In this document: positions 43,062 through 53,138 of the stretch, piece after piece | How positions within the stretch are numbered: position 1 is the first letter of the stretch | Layout: every line of letters starts with the position of its first letter | Assembly: GCF_900537995.1 (NCBI RefSeq) | Contig: NZ_LR027880.1 | Span: 4,009,501 to 4,073,500 of the forward strand | Length of the DNA stretch: 64,000 nucleotides | DNA from: Roseburia intestinalis L1-82 | GTDB taxonomy: Bacteria; Bacillota; Clostridia; Lachnospirales; Lachnospiraceae | Direction: 5' to 3' | Notes under the pieces: generated by a model | What the model saw: only the letters and a program-made list of their open reading frames with translations | Told to the model about the DNA's origin: nothing | The model's database searches: none | Position numbers and translations under genes: made by a program

Positions 43062-44273
43062 TTAAGCAAAACATTTTTTGATCTGTTCTGTGATCTCACC
43101 GTCTATCCATCCCTTTTGCACCATATTTTCCAATATCTCACATGCTGCCTCGTGCGTCATTCCGGATTTATACGGTCTGCTCTCCGTCAGTGCCTGATAG
43201 ATATCAATGCACGCCATGATACGTTCCTGCCTGTTTAGCTCGTCGGCAGTTTTACCGAACGGATACCCGGTGCCATCGAGTTTTTCATGGTGGAGCGCCG
43301 CCCAGTCACGGATATCTTCCATTCCTTCTGCCTGTGATAAGATCAGATATGTGTATCCCGCATGATTTTTCATTTTAGAAAACTCCTCGTCCGTCAGGCG
43401 TCCCGGTTTTTCTAAGATATCATTTCCGATTGCTGCTTTCCCGATATCGTGCAGCGCGCCTGCCAGGTACATTTTCAGCACCGTCTCCTCGTCATCACCG
43501 AGATATCTGGATAATCTGGCTGCATTTTCCGCAACACCGAGTGAATGGCGGCTTGTAAATTCGGATTTATAGTCGATGATCTTTGCAAACAGATTGGCAA
43601 AATTTTTGCACATTTCATCGCTTAAATCCCGCTTTTTTCTCGGAACAATATTCCACAGCCGTTCTTCTAAATCTGCATCTCCAAGACTCAAAAAATGTTC
43701 TTGCCCAAACACTTCCAAAAAAGTATCTACGCATGCAGTATCAAATTTTGTCCCTTTATTTTTCAAAAGATAATCTTTCGCGCGCTGCCACACGGCATCA
43801 TCAAATACCGGCGTCCGGCAGAACGCATCTAAAATATCACACAGATGAATGATCCTTGCAAAAAGAGGGATCTCTTCCCACGTTTTTCCAAATGGTCCGC
43901 TTCCATCAGCATTTTCATGGTGATATAAAATCACATTTTTCACATCCGTCAGAAACGGGTACATTTTTAAGTTTTCCTCCCCGTAAATGCAGTGGATGCC
44001 AAGCTGCTTTGACGTTATATTTTCCGTATTATTTTTTGTAAGGTCATTGTGAAATTCCTCATAAATATACTGCGTCAGCGCATTGTCGTGCAGCAGCGAA
44101 CACGCCGCGAGATCCTGCAGGGCATCTCCTGTAATTCCCATTTTTTGTGCTGTGCATACGCTCATATATGCAACTCTTTTTCCATGTTTTGTCGCAACAT
44201 GGGTCAGTTCCGCTTCGACACAGTCGAGTGCATAAGAGCATGCACCAAGCAGACCAATAATGTCTAATTCCAT
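43062..44273 (-). CDS. Tandem HD-GYP domain protein (cyclic di-GMP phosphodiesterase family)
   Basis: 403 residues with two HD-type halves. First, ~20-200: THVATKHGKRVAYMS, SLLHDNALTQY, LYHHENADGSGPFGK. Second, ~225-400: FTSRHSLGVAENAARLSRYLG, AGALHDIGKAAIGNDIL, LHHEKLDGTGYPFGK, RIMACIDIYQALTESRPYK. The second is a near-canonical HD-GYP; the first keeps HD and HHE but lacks the Lys of HDIGK and a clear GYP (has GSGPFG), so it may be regulatory. No membrane segment or receiver domain. Hydrolysis of c-di-GMP would tie it to motility; adjacent chemoreceptor fits. Confidence 0.85.
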   Translation of the reverse strand: MELDIIGLLGACSYALDCVEAELTHVATKHGKRVAYMSVCTAQKMGITGDALQDLAACSLLHDNALTQYIYEEFHNDLTKNNTENITSKQLGIHCIYGEENLKMYPFLTDVKNVILYHHENADGSGPFGKTWEEIPLFARIIHLCDILDAFCRTPVFDDAVWQRAKDYLLKNKGTKFDTACVDTFLEVFGQEHFLSLGDADLEERLWNIVPRKKRDLSDEMCKNFANLFAKIIDYKSEFTSRHSLGVAENAARLSRYLGDDEETVLKMYLAGALHDIGKAAIGNDILEKPGRLTDEEFSKMKNHAGYTYLILSQAEGMEDIRDWAALHHEKLDGTGYPFGKTADELNRQERIMACIDIYQALTESRPYKSGMTHEAACEILENMVQKGWIDGEITEQIKKCFA

Positions 44274-44348
44274 TTCCCATTCACTTTCTTTTTTATTTTT
44301 TTCTATCTTAGCACACCAAAATCACTTTTGATACCACAGAATTGCTTT

Positions 44349-44507
44349 TCATTTCAGGAAATTATTTCTGCGGGTGAACGCCGTTTTTCCACCGTGCTCT
44401 GACAGCATGAACGGCTCATTTTCCAGATTTTCAATTTCAATCTTTTCTTTTACGCAAAGCGGATGTGCCTCCGGCAGCACGACCATGTATTCATCCATTT
44501 TTGACAT
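44349..44507 (-). pseudogene. LysR regulator fragment
   Basis: 52 codons: MSKMDEYMVVLPEAHPLCVK, then IEIENLENEPFMLSEHGGKT and a stop. This is a middle piece of a LysR effector domain (VLP--HPL, then PFI/ML), without HTH or the rest. Its ATG lies 1 nt after the stop of the DUF4317 gene. A remnant rather than a gene. Confidence 0.6.
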
Positions 44508-44508
44508 A

Positions 44509-45126
44509 TCACTTTAGCAGCTTCTGCCACACACTCTCACTGTGACCGGCATCTTTCTCATACAAATTGATATACTCTCCCGCCGTGCTGCGATCCTTAA
44601 ATGCCGGGTACAAAAATCCGCTCTCCGGCACGCCCGGCTCATACTCGCCCTCTAACGGACTGACCACACAGATCAGATATTCGTACACTTCCTCTGAGCC
44701 CTCCTGCCATGCCTTATCGGTCCCTTTGACCGGGACATCGTATCTCCCGTGGAACAAAAAACACGCATATGGGCACCCCGGCTGATATTTCTCTCCAAGC
44801 AGCTCATAGAAAAGATCCGGGAATGCATCGTCTTTCAGACCTGTCTCCCTGATCCCGTCAAAGAGCTGCCAGATACTGCCCGGCTTTCTTTTTTCTTCCG
44901 GGATCCGGTATTCTCTTAACTGTTCATTTGTTTTTGAGATCAGCACCGTCCTGGCAAGTTCTAAGTTTTTGGCTCTTTCGGATGCAGACAGTTTTAAGAA
45001 ATGCGTATTGAATGTTCCATCCACATATCCCTCTTCGTCAAAATATGCGCCTGCGATCCGGTCTATGGATGCCCGTGCGGGAGTCATGCGCCTGGTCAGT
45101 TCTAACATGTCGTCGCGATTTATCAT
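44509..45126 (-). CDS. DUF4317 family protein, shortened
   Basis: 205 residues. N-terminal half of DUF4317: INRDDMLELTRRMTPARASIDRIAGAYFDEEG, LFYELLGEKY, CFLFHGRYDVPVKG, SEEVYEYLICVVSPLEGEYEPGVPESGFLYPAFKDRST. Members are usually ~370-400 residues, so about half is absent. It ends at the LysR fragment, which suggests a deletion or recombination joined the two. Function of the family is unknown. Could still be made as a short protein. Confidence 0.7.
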   Translation of the reverse strand: MINRDDMLELTRRMTPARASIDRIAGAYFDEEGYVDGTFNTHFLKLSASERAKNLELARTVLISKTNEQLREYRIPEEKRKPGSIWQLFDGIRETGLKDDAFPDLFYELLGEKYQPGCPYACFLFHGRYDVPVKGTDKAWQEGSEEVYEYLICVVSPLEGEYEPGVPESGFLYPAFKDRSTAGEYINLYEKDAGHSESVWQKLLK

Positions 45127-45227
45127 TTTGGTCCTTTCATTCCCGTAATTTATTCCATTAAATTTACACTATTTTTACACTATTTTTCACTATTCTTTCA
45201 CTATTTTTTCTTAATTACTTTCCTTTT

Positions 45228-46583
45228 TTACACCAGCCCCTGAATCAGGATAAACAGGATCAGCAGCGGCAGTATAAACTGGAAATATGGCTTTAACTTT
45301 TTCGAAATCTTAAGGCCCTCTCCCGTATTTGCCTCGTCAATATATTTATCAAATCCCCAACCCCACTTTGTTACGCTAAACAGCAGATAGATCAGTGAAC
45401 CGACCGGAAGAAGCAGGTTGCTGACGATAAAATCCTCACTGTCGAGCACATCACGGCCGCCTATCAGATGCAGGCTGCTCCACACATTGTAACCCAGTAC
45501 ACATGGAAGACTTGCGAACAGGATGATCACTCCATTGATAAATGCAGCTTTATTTCTGTTCCAGTGAAACATATCCATACAAAATGACATAATGTTTTCA
45601 AACACTGCCATGACCGTCGAAAAACTTGCAAAGGTCATGAAAAGGAAAAACAGACATCCCCAGATCCGCCCGCCAGACATATTGACAAACACATTTGGCA
45701 GCGTGATAAAGATCAGGCTCGGTCCGGCATCCACTTCCACTCCATAGCTGAAACATGCCGGGAAAATGATCAGTCCAGACATGATCGCCACAAAGGTGTC
45801 AAGACCGCAAATTCTTGCGCCCTCACCGGCAAGCGAGTGATCTTTACCCATATAACTTCCGAAGATCTCCATTGCGGCAACGCCAAGACTCAGTGTGAAA
45901 AATGCCTGATTCATGGCTGCCGTGATCACATTTTTAAGCCCTGTCTCTGCAACCGTGTCCAGATTCGGGACAAGATAAAACTTCACGCCTTCTGCTGCAC
46001 CCTGCAGTGTAATACTGTGCACCGCGAGAACAACAATCAGAATCAGCAGCGCGCTCATCATGATCTTGCTTATTTTTTCCAGTCCGTTCTGCAGTCCCCT
46101 GCTGCACACAAAAAATCCCAGTATCACGGTAAGTATCATCCAGAACGCCATCTGTCCCGGATCTGCGAGCAGATTAGAAAATACTGCCGCAGTATCGTCC
46201 GCAGTCATGCCGGTCTGGAATTCGCCTTTTAAAAATTTAAAGAAATACGATACCATCCAGCCTGATACGGTCGTGTAATACATCATCAGCATATAGCAGC
46301 CAAACATTGCGATCCAGCCGTGAATATGCCACTTGCTGCCTTCTTTTTCGAGTGCTTTATAACCTAACACGGCGCTTTTTCTGCTGGCGCGCCCCACGGC
46401 AAATTCCATGGTGAGCACCGGAAGTCCCATTGCTATTAAAAATATCAGGTAGAACAGGACGAAGATGCCGCCGCCGTTTTGTCCAGCCACATAGGGGAAT
46501 CGCCAGACGTTTCCGATTCCGATGGCGCAGCCGGCGCTTACGAGCAGAAAGCCCAGGCGGGATTTGAAGGATTCTCGTTTCAT
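45228..46583 (-). CDS. Sodium:neurotransmitter symporter (NSS/SNF) family transporter
   Basis: Na+-coupled amino acid importer type (LeuT fold), 451 residues with about eleven to twelve helices. N-terminus SRLGFLLVSAGCAIGIGNVWRFPYVAGQNGGG carries the sodium- and substrate-site residues of TM1; TM6-TM8 region includes QAFFTLSLGVAAMEIFGSYMG. Bacterial members carry tryptophan, tyrosine, leucine or other amino acids; no specificity visible. Next to a second sodium amino acid symporter gene, 30 nt upstream. Confidence 0.93.
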   Translation of the reverse strand: MKRESFKSRLGFLLVSAGCAIGIGNVWRFPYVAGQNGGGIFVLFYLIFLIAMGLPVLTMEFAVGRASRKSAVLGYKALEKEGSKWHIHGWIAMFGCYMLMMYYTTVSGWMVSYFFKFLKGEFQTGMTADDTAAVFSNLLADPGQMAFWMILTVILGFFVCSRGLQNGLEKISKIMMSALLILIVVLAVHSITLQGAAEGVKFYLVPNLDTVAETGLKNVITAAMNQAFFTLSLGVAAMEIFGSYMGKDHSLAGEGARICGLDTFVAIMSGLIIFPACFSYGVEVDAGPSLIFITLPNVFVNMSGGRIWGCLFFLFMTFASFSTVMAVFENIMSFCMDMFHWNRNKAAFINGVIILFASLPCVLGYNVWSSLHLIGGRDVLDSEDFIVSNLLLPVGSLIYLLFSVTKWGWGFDKYIDEANTGEGLKISKKLKPYFQFILPLLILFILIQGLV

Positions 46584-46613
46584 TTTTATTTTGCTCCGTT
46601 TCTATTTTATTTT

Positions 46614-48014
46614 TTACTTGGTGGATTCAAATTCTTTTAGGGCGGTAAGTGCCTGACCACCAAGCAGATACAATATTCCGGTGTTGAAGATAGTCATCAG
46701 ACCGATTCCGACGTCGCCGAGATCCCATACGAAAGTGTAGGCAGCGATTCCGCCGATGAACAGCATAACCAGTGCAAGGATTTTGTACAAGGTCTGAAAG
46801 ATCCATTTATCTCCAAATAAATAGGCGACGTTACTTCTGGCATAGAAGAGGATGCCTAAGAATGTGGAGAAACTGAATAAAAACAGTGTCACTGCGATGA
46901 ATATGACGCCAAACTCGCCCAGGTGATAGCGCATTGCGGACTGGAGAAGATCCATGCCTTCTTTTCCTGCTACGATATTTTCCGGTGCAGTGAGCATGAT
47001 CATAGCAGTGCAACTGCAGATCACAATGGTGTCGACAAATACGCCAAGTGCCTGTGTCAGTCCGGCGCTGACCGGTGTCTCACATTCGGCTGCTGCGGCT
47101 GCACAAGGAGCAGAGCCGGAACCGGCTTCGTTTGAAAACAGTCCACGCTTGATGCCGTTCATAAGGACAGCGCCGAAGCCGCCGGAAACTGCCTGTCTTA
47201 GCCCAAACGCCTCCTCAAAAATCCGATCAAAAACCGCCGGGATGCTTCCAATATTTTTCAGGATAATAAATATCGTGATCGCAAAATAGCAGACCGCCAT
47301 AACCGGTACGACCACGTCAAGCACTTTTACCGTCGCATTTTTCCGAAGGACGATCACCGCTGCGATCGCAACCAGTACGATCGTTGTGTAGAGTGGCGGG
47401 ATGCCAAATGCATTTTCAAAGGAAGATACCACGGAATTGCTGATGACCTGGCTGATGCCACACCAGCAGATCAGTCCTGAAATTGCAAAAAGTACCGCGA
47501 TCAGCACATGCTTTTTCTTCTTTTTCAATTTTTCTTCACAGAAATGATGGATATAATATGCGGGACCTCCGCGATATCCGCCATACAAAGGATCTTTTTC
47601 CTTGTGTAACTGTGCGAGCGTCCCCTCCACAAATGCGGTCGAGGAACCGATCAGCGCAGTCAGCCACATCCAGAACACAGCACCGGCACCGCCTGCCGAG
47701 ATTGCCGCCACAACGCCTACCAGATTTCCCATGCCGACTCTGGTAGCCGTCGAGACGATCAGCGTCTGAAATGTGGAAAGACTGTCCTTCGTTTTCTTTT
47801 TTGCCATAAGTGCTTTTATCATATCCGGGAAAAGCCTGACCGGCAAAAATCTTGTGCGGATCGTAAAATAGATTCCTGTCGGAATCAGAAGAATTACAAG
47901 TAAAGAAATCCCTATGCTGCTTTCCTGCGGCAAAGGGATCGTAATCAGATCTCCCCATAAAAATGCGTAGATCTTTTCAATGACCGAGACTATCATAGTA
48001 TATACCTTTTCCAT
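46614..48014 (-). CDS. Alanine/glycine:cation symporter (AGCS/AlsT) family
   Basis: 466 residues, about eleven helices. AGCS motifs: IPTGIYFTIRTRFLPVRLFPDM, TALIGSSTAFVEGTLAQLHKEKD, GGPAYYIH, GIKRGLFSNEAGSGSAPCAAAAAE (family signature) and VFVDTIVICSCTAMIML. Imports alanine or glycine with Na+ or H+. Probably one unit with the NSS transporter that follows. Confidence 0.94.
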   Translation of the reverse strand: MEKVYTMIVSVIEKIYAFLWGDLITIPLPQESSIGISLLVILLIPTGIYFTIRTRFLPVRLFPDMIKALMAKKKTKDSLSTFQTLIVSTATRVGMGNLVGVVAAISAGGAGAVFWMWLTALIGSSTAFVEGTLAQLHKEKDPLYGGYRGGPAYYIHHFCEEKLKKKKKHVLIAVLFAISGLICWCGISQVISNSVVSSFENAFGIPPLYTTIVLVAIAAVIVLRKNATVKVLDVVVPVMAVCYFAITIFIILKNIGSIPAVFDRIFEEAFGLRQAVSGGFGAVLMNGIKRGLFSNEAGSGSAPCAAAAAECETPVSAGLTQALGVFVDTIVICSCTAMIMLTAPENIVAGKEGMDLLQSAMRYHLGEFGVIFIAVTLFLFSFSTFLGILFYARSNVAYLFGDKWIFQTLYKILALVMLFIGGIAAYTFVWDLGDVGIGLMTIFNTGILYLLGGQALTALKEFESTK

Positions 48015-48104
48015 CCTTAGTTTGTACTTTCTCTATCATACTATAGATTGTCTCTTTCATGCAATAAACAAGTGATAATTTCATGTAATATAGTTGAAGT
48101 ATTT

Positions 48105-49826
48105 TTATTCTGTTACATTTTCAATTTCCGGAATTTTAAATTTCTGGATCATTCCCTGCAGACTCTCTGCCTCACTGCTCATCTCCTGACTGGCAGCCGC
48201 ACACTCCTCAGATGTTGCAGAATTTGTCTGCACAACATCATTGATCTGCTCAATTCCCTCATTGATCTGCTGGATTTCTGTTGTCTGTGTCTCTAATGTA
48301 TCCGCAATATGTGTAACGTCTTCCGTAATCAGCTTGGAGTTCTCTGCTACCTCCTCCAGCTGTGCCGCAGTCTCTTCCGCGATTATCATACCTTTTTCTA
48401 CCGCATTCACAGATGTTTCGATCAGTGATGCTGATTCCTTTGCCGCCTGGGCACTCTGTTCAGCTAATAAATTTACCTGATTCGCTACAACTGCAAATCC
48501 TTTTCCTGCCTCTCCGGCCCTTGCCGCTTCAATAGAAGCATTCAACGCCAGCAGATTTGTCTGGGAAGCAATTTCATTAATTGTTGCAATAATCTTATCA
48601 ATCTCTTTTGATGCCTCATTAATCTCATGCATAGAAGCAACCATTTCATGCATCTTACCATTGCTGTCTGAAATGGCATTTCCAAGTTCATCCACTCTTC
48701 CGCTGATTGCTTTTGCAGATTGCGAATTTTTTTCTACCTGTTCAGAAACCCCGGCAACTGTAGCCGTCAGTTCTTCTACAACCGCTGCCTGATTCGTAGC
48801 TCCATCTGCAAGATCATTGGAACTTGATGCCACCTGGTCTGCTGCACTTGAAACCTCACTCGAAACATTTTTAATTCCTTTGATCGTTTCTGCCATACTC
48901 TTCTCAAATGACATGAAAGAATTTAAAATACCGACAAAATCTCCCTTCCACTCTACTTCCGGCTGAACATCAAAATTTCCTTCTGAGAACAGTTTCATTG
49001 CACGATCAATATCATCTACATAAGTTCCCAAAATACGAATTGATTTGCGCATACTGTGCGCCAGTCTTCCAATCTCATCCTCCGAATGATATTCCAGCGT
49101 ACTGTGTAAATTTCCTTCTGTCAGTTCCTTTGCAACGTCTTCCACTGCATGTAACGGATCCAGAATTGTTTCAAGTACCTTTTTACTTATTACCTTAGCC
49201 AGTGTGCATGCACAAACCAGACAGATAATAATACACACCATTCCTGCAACAGCAAAAATAATTGTAGTTCTTGCAGACTGCTCACTTACTTCATCTGTGA
49301 TCTCATCTAATCTTATGGCAATTTCCACAAGTTTATTTAATGCAGGTGTACAACTATTAAAAATTTCATCAATCGCTTTCTCTTTTTCGCCATTTTTAAT
49401 TTCTTCTATAATCGAATAACCAATGTTTCCCCAATCAGAAAGAGCAGATGCATACTCATTATATTCCTCATCCGGTAAGACTTTGGTTTTCTTTAATATT
49501 TCCAGCTGCGAATCCACTTCTGTAAGCAGCTTTTTTACATTCTGCTCATAACTGTCATAAGCAGATGTATCATTATTTAATGCCATTTCCCTGATATTTC
49601 TCGCTGACGTATTCACATTGATCCTGCAGATTTTTACCGCCTGATCCGCAGCATTGACATCATCTATATAATGTAACATATTAGCAAATAACACACCTAT
49701 GACCACAATAGAAAACAGACCCGAAATCAACATCATACTAATGACTTTTCCGTAGCCATAGTTTATCCTCTCCTGCAGATGCATATTTTCCAATTTGTCT
49801 TTCATTGTACTCTTTTGTGACAACAT
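48105..49826 (-). CDS. Methyl-accepting chemotaxis protein, four-helix-bundle sensor
   Basis: 573 residues. TM1 ~30-52, a helical extracellular domain of 4HB_MCP type (~55-190, NTSARNIREMALNNDTSAYD), TM2 ~192-213, HAMP (DPLHAVEDVAKELTEGNL), and signalling hairpin [34 protein letters not shown]. Start MLSQKS at 49826 has AAAGGA upstream. Ligand unknown. Own sigma-A promoter. Confidence 0.94.
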   Translation of the reverse strand: MLSQKSTMKDKLENMHLQERINYGYGKVISMMLISGLFSIVVIGVLFANMLHYIDDVNAADQAVKICRINVNTSARNIREMALNNDTSAYDSYEQNVKKLLTEVDSQLEILKKTKVLPDEEYNEYASALSDWGNIGYSIIEEIKNGEKEKAIDEIFNSCTPALNKLVEIAIRLDEITDEVSEQSARTTIIFAVAGMVCIIICLVCACTLAKVISKKVLETILDPLHAVEDVAKELTEGNLHSTLEYHSEDEIGRLAHSMRKSIRILGTYVDDIDRAMKLFSEGNFDVQPEVEWKGDFVGILNSFMSFEKSMAETIKGIKNVSSEVSSAADQVASSSNDLADGATNQAAVVEELTATVAGVSEQVEKNSQSAKAISGRVDELGNAISDSNGKMHEMVASMHEINEASKEIDKIIATINEIASQTNLLALNASIEAARAGEAGKGFAVVANQVNLLAEQSAQAAKESASLIETSVNAVEKGMIIAEETAAQLEEVAENSKLITEDVTHIADTLETQTTEIQQINEGIEQINDVVQTNSATSEECAAASQEMSSEAESLQGMIQKFKIPEIENVTE

Positions 49827-49871
49827 AGATTGTTATTTCCTTTCTCTATTGAATTTTTGAATTTTTACTCT

Positions 49872-49900
49872 TATATACCAAATTCCATTTTCAAAGTCAA
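49872..49900 (-). promoter_or_regulatory. Sigma-A promoter of the second chemoreceptor
   Basis: TTGACT, 17-nt spacer, TATATA on the minus strand (-35 at 49895-49900, -10 at 49872-49877), 45 nt before the start. Confidence 0.8.
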
Positions 49901-49982
49901 TACGGTTTCGGTTCAATTTTTCATATTCTACTTTTCGCATAATATTCAGCACATCCCACGCAAAAAATTCAGCACTTTTACT

Positions 49983-50027
49983 AAAAAAGAAAACCACCAC
50001 TCCCCGGCTCCCGGTTTGTGATGGTTT
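49983..50027 (-). terminator. Terminator of the opp operon
   Basis: AAACCATCAC pairs with GTGGTGGTTT (one G-T pair) across a GC-rich loop, then TTCTTTTTT on the minus strand; starts 10 nt after the oppF stop. Confidence 0.8.
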
Positions 50028-50036
50028 CCTGCTATA

Positions 50037-50972
50037 TTATTCTGTCCACTTCTTAAATTCTTCATCCGTACATTTCACATAATGTGTCCCGGACACCAGA
50101 TGATCCGTTCCCTTATTATAATCAATGCCGGAAGTCTTGTAATCGTAGCTCAGTGCCACACGATTTTTTTCCACGACCGGATTCGGTGCAGGTATCGCAG
50201 AAAGAAGGCTCTTCGTATATGGGTGGATTGGATTCTCAAAGATTTCCTCCGTTGTTCCGGTCTCTAAGAGATGTCCCAGATGAAGTACCCCGATGCGATC
50301 CGAAATATATTTGACCATGGAAAGATCATGTGCGATAAACAGATACGCGGTTCCTGTCTCCTGCTGGATATCCTTCATCAGGTTAACGACCTGTGCCTGA
50401 ATGGAAACGTCCAGCGCAGAGATACACTCATCTGCAATGATCAGTTTCGGGTTCATGATCAGCGCTCTCGCAATTCCGACACGCTGTCTCTGTCCACCGG
50501 AAAACTGATGCGGATAACGGCCCGCATGTTCCGGCGCAAGTCCAACTTTTGCCAGGATGTTTTTGATCTTTTCCTCACGCTCTGCGCGTGTCTTGTACAT
50601 ATGATGGATATCTAACCCCTCGCCGATGATATCGCGCACCTTTTTTCTTGGATTTAAGGATGCCATCGGGTCCTGGAAGATCATCTGCATCTGCGTGCGC
50701 AGTGCCTGGCTGTTTGCCTTATTGATCCTGCCGCTGATGTCCATTCCATTAAAATTGATCTCCCCGGCGGTCGGATCATAAAGTCTTATGATACTTCTTC
50801 CGATCGTTGATTTTCCGGAACCGGATTCCCCGACCAGACCATATGTCTCACCCGGATAGATCTGAAAACTTACGTTTTCCACCGCATGCACGGTATAATT
50901 ATTACTTACCTTAAAATATTGTTTCAAGCCTTTCACGGTAAGAAGAGGCTTACTGTTTTCATTCACCGTCAT
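50037..50972 (-). CDS. oppF: Oligopeptide ABC transporter ATPase OppF
   Basis: 311 residues, with Walker [16 protein letters not shown] loop QMIFQDPMASLNPRKKV, signature SGGQRQRVGIARAL, Walker B LIIADECISALD and H loop IAHDLSM. The C-terminal oligopeptide/dipeptide tail (HPYTKSLLSAIPAPNP) is partly present. The Walker B Asp-Glu is followed by Cys instead of Pro (ADECISALD), a tolerated variant. Overlaps the oppD 3' end by 14 nt. Pairs with OppD to energise peptide import. Confidence 0.94.
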   Translation of the reverse strand: MTVNENSKPLLTVKGLKQYFKVSNNYTVHAVENVSFQIYPGETYGLVGESGSGKSTIGRSIIRLYDPTAGEINFNGMDISGRINKANSQALRTQMQMIFQDPMASLNPRKKVRDIIGEGLDIHHMYKTRAEREEKIKNILAKVGLAPEHAGRYPHQFSGGQRQRVGIARALIMNPKLIIADECISALDVSIQAQVVNLMKDIQQETGTAYLFIAHDLSMVKYISDRIGVLHLGHLLETGTTEEIFENPIHPYTKSLLSAIPAPNPVVEKNRVALSYDYKTSGIDYNKGTDHLVSGTHYVKCTDEEFKKWTE

Positions 50973-52050
50973 CGATCTTTGCCTCCTTCTTCATTCGCGC
51001 AATACGCTCTTTTAATTCAGGCGGCATCTCTGCCTTCGGTGCCCGCGGATCTAACAGCCAGGTAGCCGCATAATGTGTATCTGTCACCTGAAACATTGGT
51101 GGATCTGCCTTGTCGTCGATCTCAAGCGCAAACTGGTTACGCGGTGCAAACGCATCGCCCGGTTTTTCGTTTAACAGGTTTGGCGGCGAACCAGGGATCG
51201 TGTAGAGTCTCTCATCCGCAGTGTCAAGATCAGGCATTGCAGAGAGCAGTCCCCAGGTATACGGATGTTTCGGATCATAGAAGATCTCATTGATCATACC
51301 TTTCTCAACGATTTTTCCGGCATACATGACATTGACGTAATCTGCCACTTTGGCAACCACGCCGAGGTCATGTGTGATGTAAATAACGGAAATGCCTCTC
51401 TCTTTCTGTACCCTGCGGATCAGCTCGATGATTTTTGCCTGAATCGTAACATCCAGTGCAGTCGTCGGCTCATCACAGATCAGAAGATCCGGGTTGCAGG
51501 CAAGCGCGATGGCAATGACCACACGCTGTCTCATACCACCGGAGAGCTGGTGCGGATAGTTTTTCATACGTTTTTCCGCATCCTCGATACCAACCTCTTT
51601 TAACAGTTCTACTGCCTTATCCCAGGCTTCTTTCTTCGGTGTCTTAAAATGCCAGATCATACCTTCCATGATCTGTTTTCCGATCGTCATGGTCGGATCA
51701 AGACTCGTCATCGGATCCTGGAATACCATAGCAATTCTTTTTCCATTGATATGTCGTCTGATCCACTTTTTATCTTTTGTTAAAATGTCTACCGTCTGCG
51801 GTGTTCCATCCGCATGATGATAGGAAAATTCTATAGTACCGCCCGTTACTTTCGCATTGGATGCCAAAATACCCATGGCAGCTTTCATTGTTACGGATTT
51901 ACCGGAGCCGGACTCACCAACGATCGCAACTGTCTCGCCCTTCATCAGGTCAATATTGACTCCACGGATGGCGTGCACGCTTCCTGCAGTCGTCTGAAAC
52001 GTAATATCCAGGTCCCGTATTTTTAAAATCTGTTCTTTTGTCTCTGACAT
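50959..52050 (-). CDS. oppD: Oligopeptide ABC transporter ATPase OppD
   Basis: 363 residues. Walker [17 protein letters not shown] loop [15 protein letters not shown], signature [15 protein letters not shown], Walker [14 protein letters not shown] loop THDLGVV, and the typical oligo_HPY tail ([17 protein letters not shown], then PGSPPNLLN with Fe-S-type Cys absent: the usual CPFAPRC segment is here [10 protein letters not shown]). So the C-terminal cluster of some OppD proteins is missing. Between oppC and oppF. Confidence 0.94.
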   Translation of the reverse strand: MSETKEQILKIRDLDITFQTTAGSVHAIRGVNIDLMKGETVAIVGESGSGKSVTMKAAMGILASNAKVTGGTIEFSYHHADGTPQTVDILTKDKKWIRRHINGKRIAMVFQDPMTSLDPTMTIGKQIMEGMIWHFKTPKKEAWDKAVELLKEVGIEDAEKRMKNYPHQLSGGMRQRVVIAIALACNPDLLICDEPTTALDVTIQAKIIELIRRVQKERGISVIYITHDLGVVAKVADYVNVMYAGKIVEKGMINEIFYDPKHPYTWGLLSAMPDLDTADERLYTIPGSPPNLLNEKPGDAFAPRNQFALEIDDKADPPMFQVTDTHYAATWLLDPRAPKAEMPPELKERIARMKKEAKIDDGE

Positions 52051-52066
52051 ATACGAATCCCCTTTC

Positions 52067-53137
52067 TTACATTTCTTTCAGCTTCGGATCTAATGCTTCA
52101 CGTAAACCATCTGCTACAAGGTTAAAGCTTAACATCAGAAGAGCCATTACAACGATCGGCGGAATGATCTGGTACGGATGTGTGGTAAAACTGTTAAATC
52201 CTTCGGAGATCAGTGAACCAAGTGAACACTGCGGCACCGGAATACCAAGACCTACGAAACTTAAGAACGCCTCGGTAAAGATCGCCGTCGGGATGGAGAA
52301 CATTACCTGTGTAATGATCGGTCCAATGATATTTGGCAGAACTTCTTTAAAGATAATAAAGAAATTTCCTGCTCCAAGTGTCCGTGATGCAAGTACAAAT
52401 TCCTGCTCTTTTAATTTCAGCATCTCAGCTCTTGCGATACGGCTCATGCCGACCCACTCCGTCAACATCAATGCAAAAATAATGGTAAGCATACCCGGCT
52501 GCAGTACCAGTAACAAAAGTGTTACGATTACAAGACGCGGAATACCGTTCGCGACCTCCAGAAACCGCTGCATGAACATATCGACTTTCCCGCCAAAATA
52601 TCCGGAGATCAGTCCATAGCTCATACCGATCACCATATCGATGATAGCGGCTGCTACGGCGATAATCAGGGAAACGCGTGCACCGGACCAGGTACGTGTC
52701 CAGATATCACGTCCGAAGTTATCACTTCCGAACCAGTAGTAAAGATCATCCAGACCTTTTTCTTCATAGTAATTGATCTTTTTGGTTCCGGTCGTTGTCT
52801 TCATACCTTCACTACCATCAAAGATACCAAGTTTTTCAAGACCTTTTACCCTTGGCGCAAAGTTTTTCTGTGTCAGTGACTGTTCAGAGTAACTGAAATC
52901 ATTCATTCCCGGACCAATGATTGCAAATACCGTAATGATAATGATCAGGATCAGACCGATCACTGCACTGATTTTTTTGAAATAGCGGATCAATACGTCT
53001 TTCCAGAAACTCTGTGCTGCAAAGTTATCATCTAACGCAAGTTCGCCATCCGTATGTTTAAATTTAAAATCTGCCTCGACCGGTATGTAGCCGGCAGCAT
53101 CATTTCCCACATTCATGGTATTTTCCTGTGACACCAT
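52067..53137 (-). CDS. oppC: Oligopeptide ABC transporter permease OppC
   Basis: 356 residues; one N-terminal and five C-terminal membrane helices with the OppC-type extracellular segment between (FDGSEGMKTTTGTKKINYYEEKGLDDLYYWFG). Coupling helix EAA motif: EMLKLKEQEFVLASRTLGAG. N-terminal cytoplasmic OppC_N region precedes TM1. Start at 53137 has AAGGAG; the frame runs 13 codons into oppB. The extracellular TGTKK--YYEEKGLD-YWFGTD-like insert is typical of Firmicutes OppC. Confidence 0.93.
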   Translation of the reverse strand: MVSQENTMNVGNDAAGYIPVEADFKFKHTDGELALDDNFAAQSFWKDVLIRYFKKISAVIGLILIIIITVFAIIGPGMNDFSYSEQSLTQKNFAPRVKGLEKLGIFDGSEGMKTTTGTKKINYYEEKGLDDLYYWFGSDNFGRDIWTRTWSGARVSLIIAVAAAIIDMVIGMSYGLISGYFGGKVDMFMQRFLEVANGIPRLVIVTLLLLVLQPGMLTIIFALMLTEWVGMSRIARAEMLKLKEQEFVLASRTLGAGNFFIIFKEVLPNIIGPIITQVMFSIPTAIFTEAFLSFVGLGIPVPQCSLGSLISEGFNSFTTHPYQIIPPIVVMALLMLSFNLVADGLREALDPKLKEM

Positions 53138-53138
53138 A

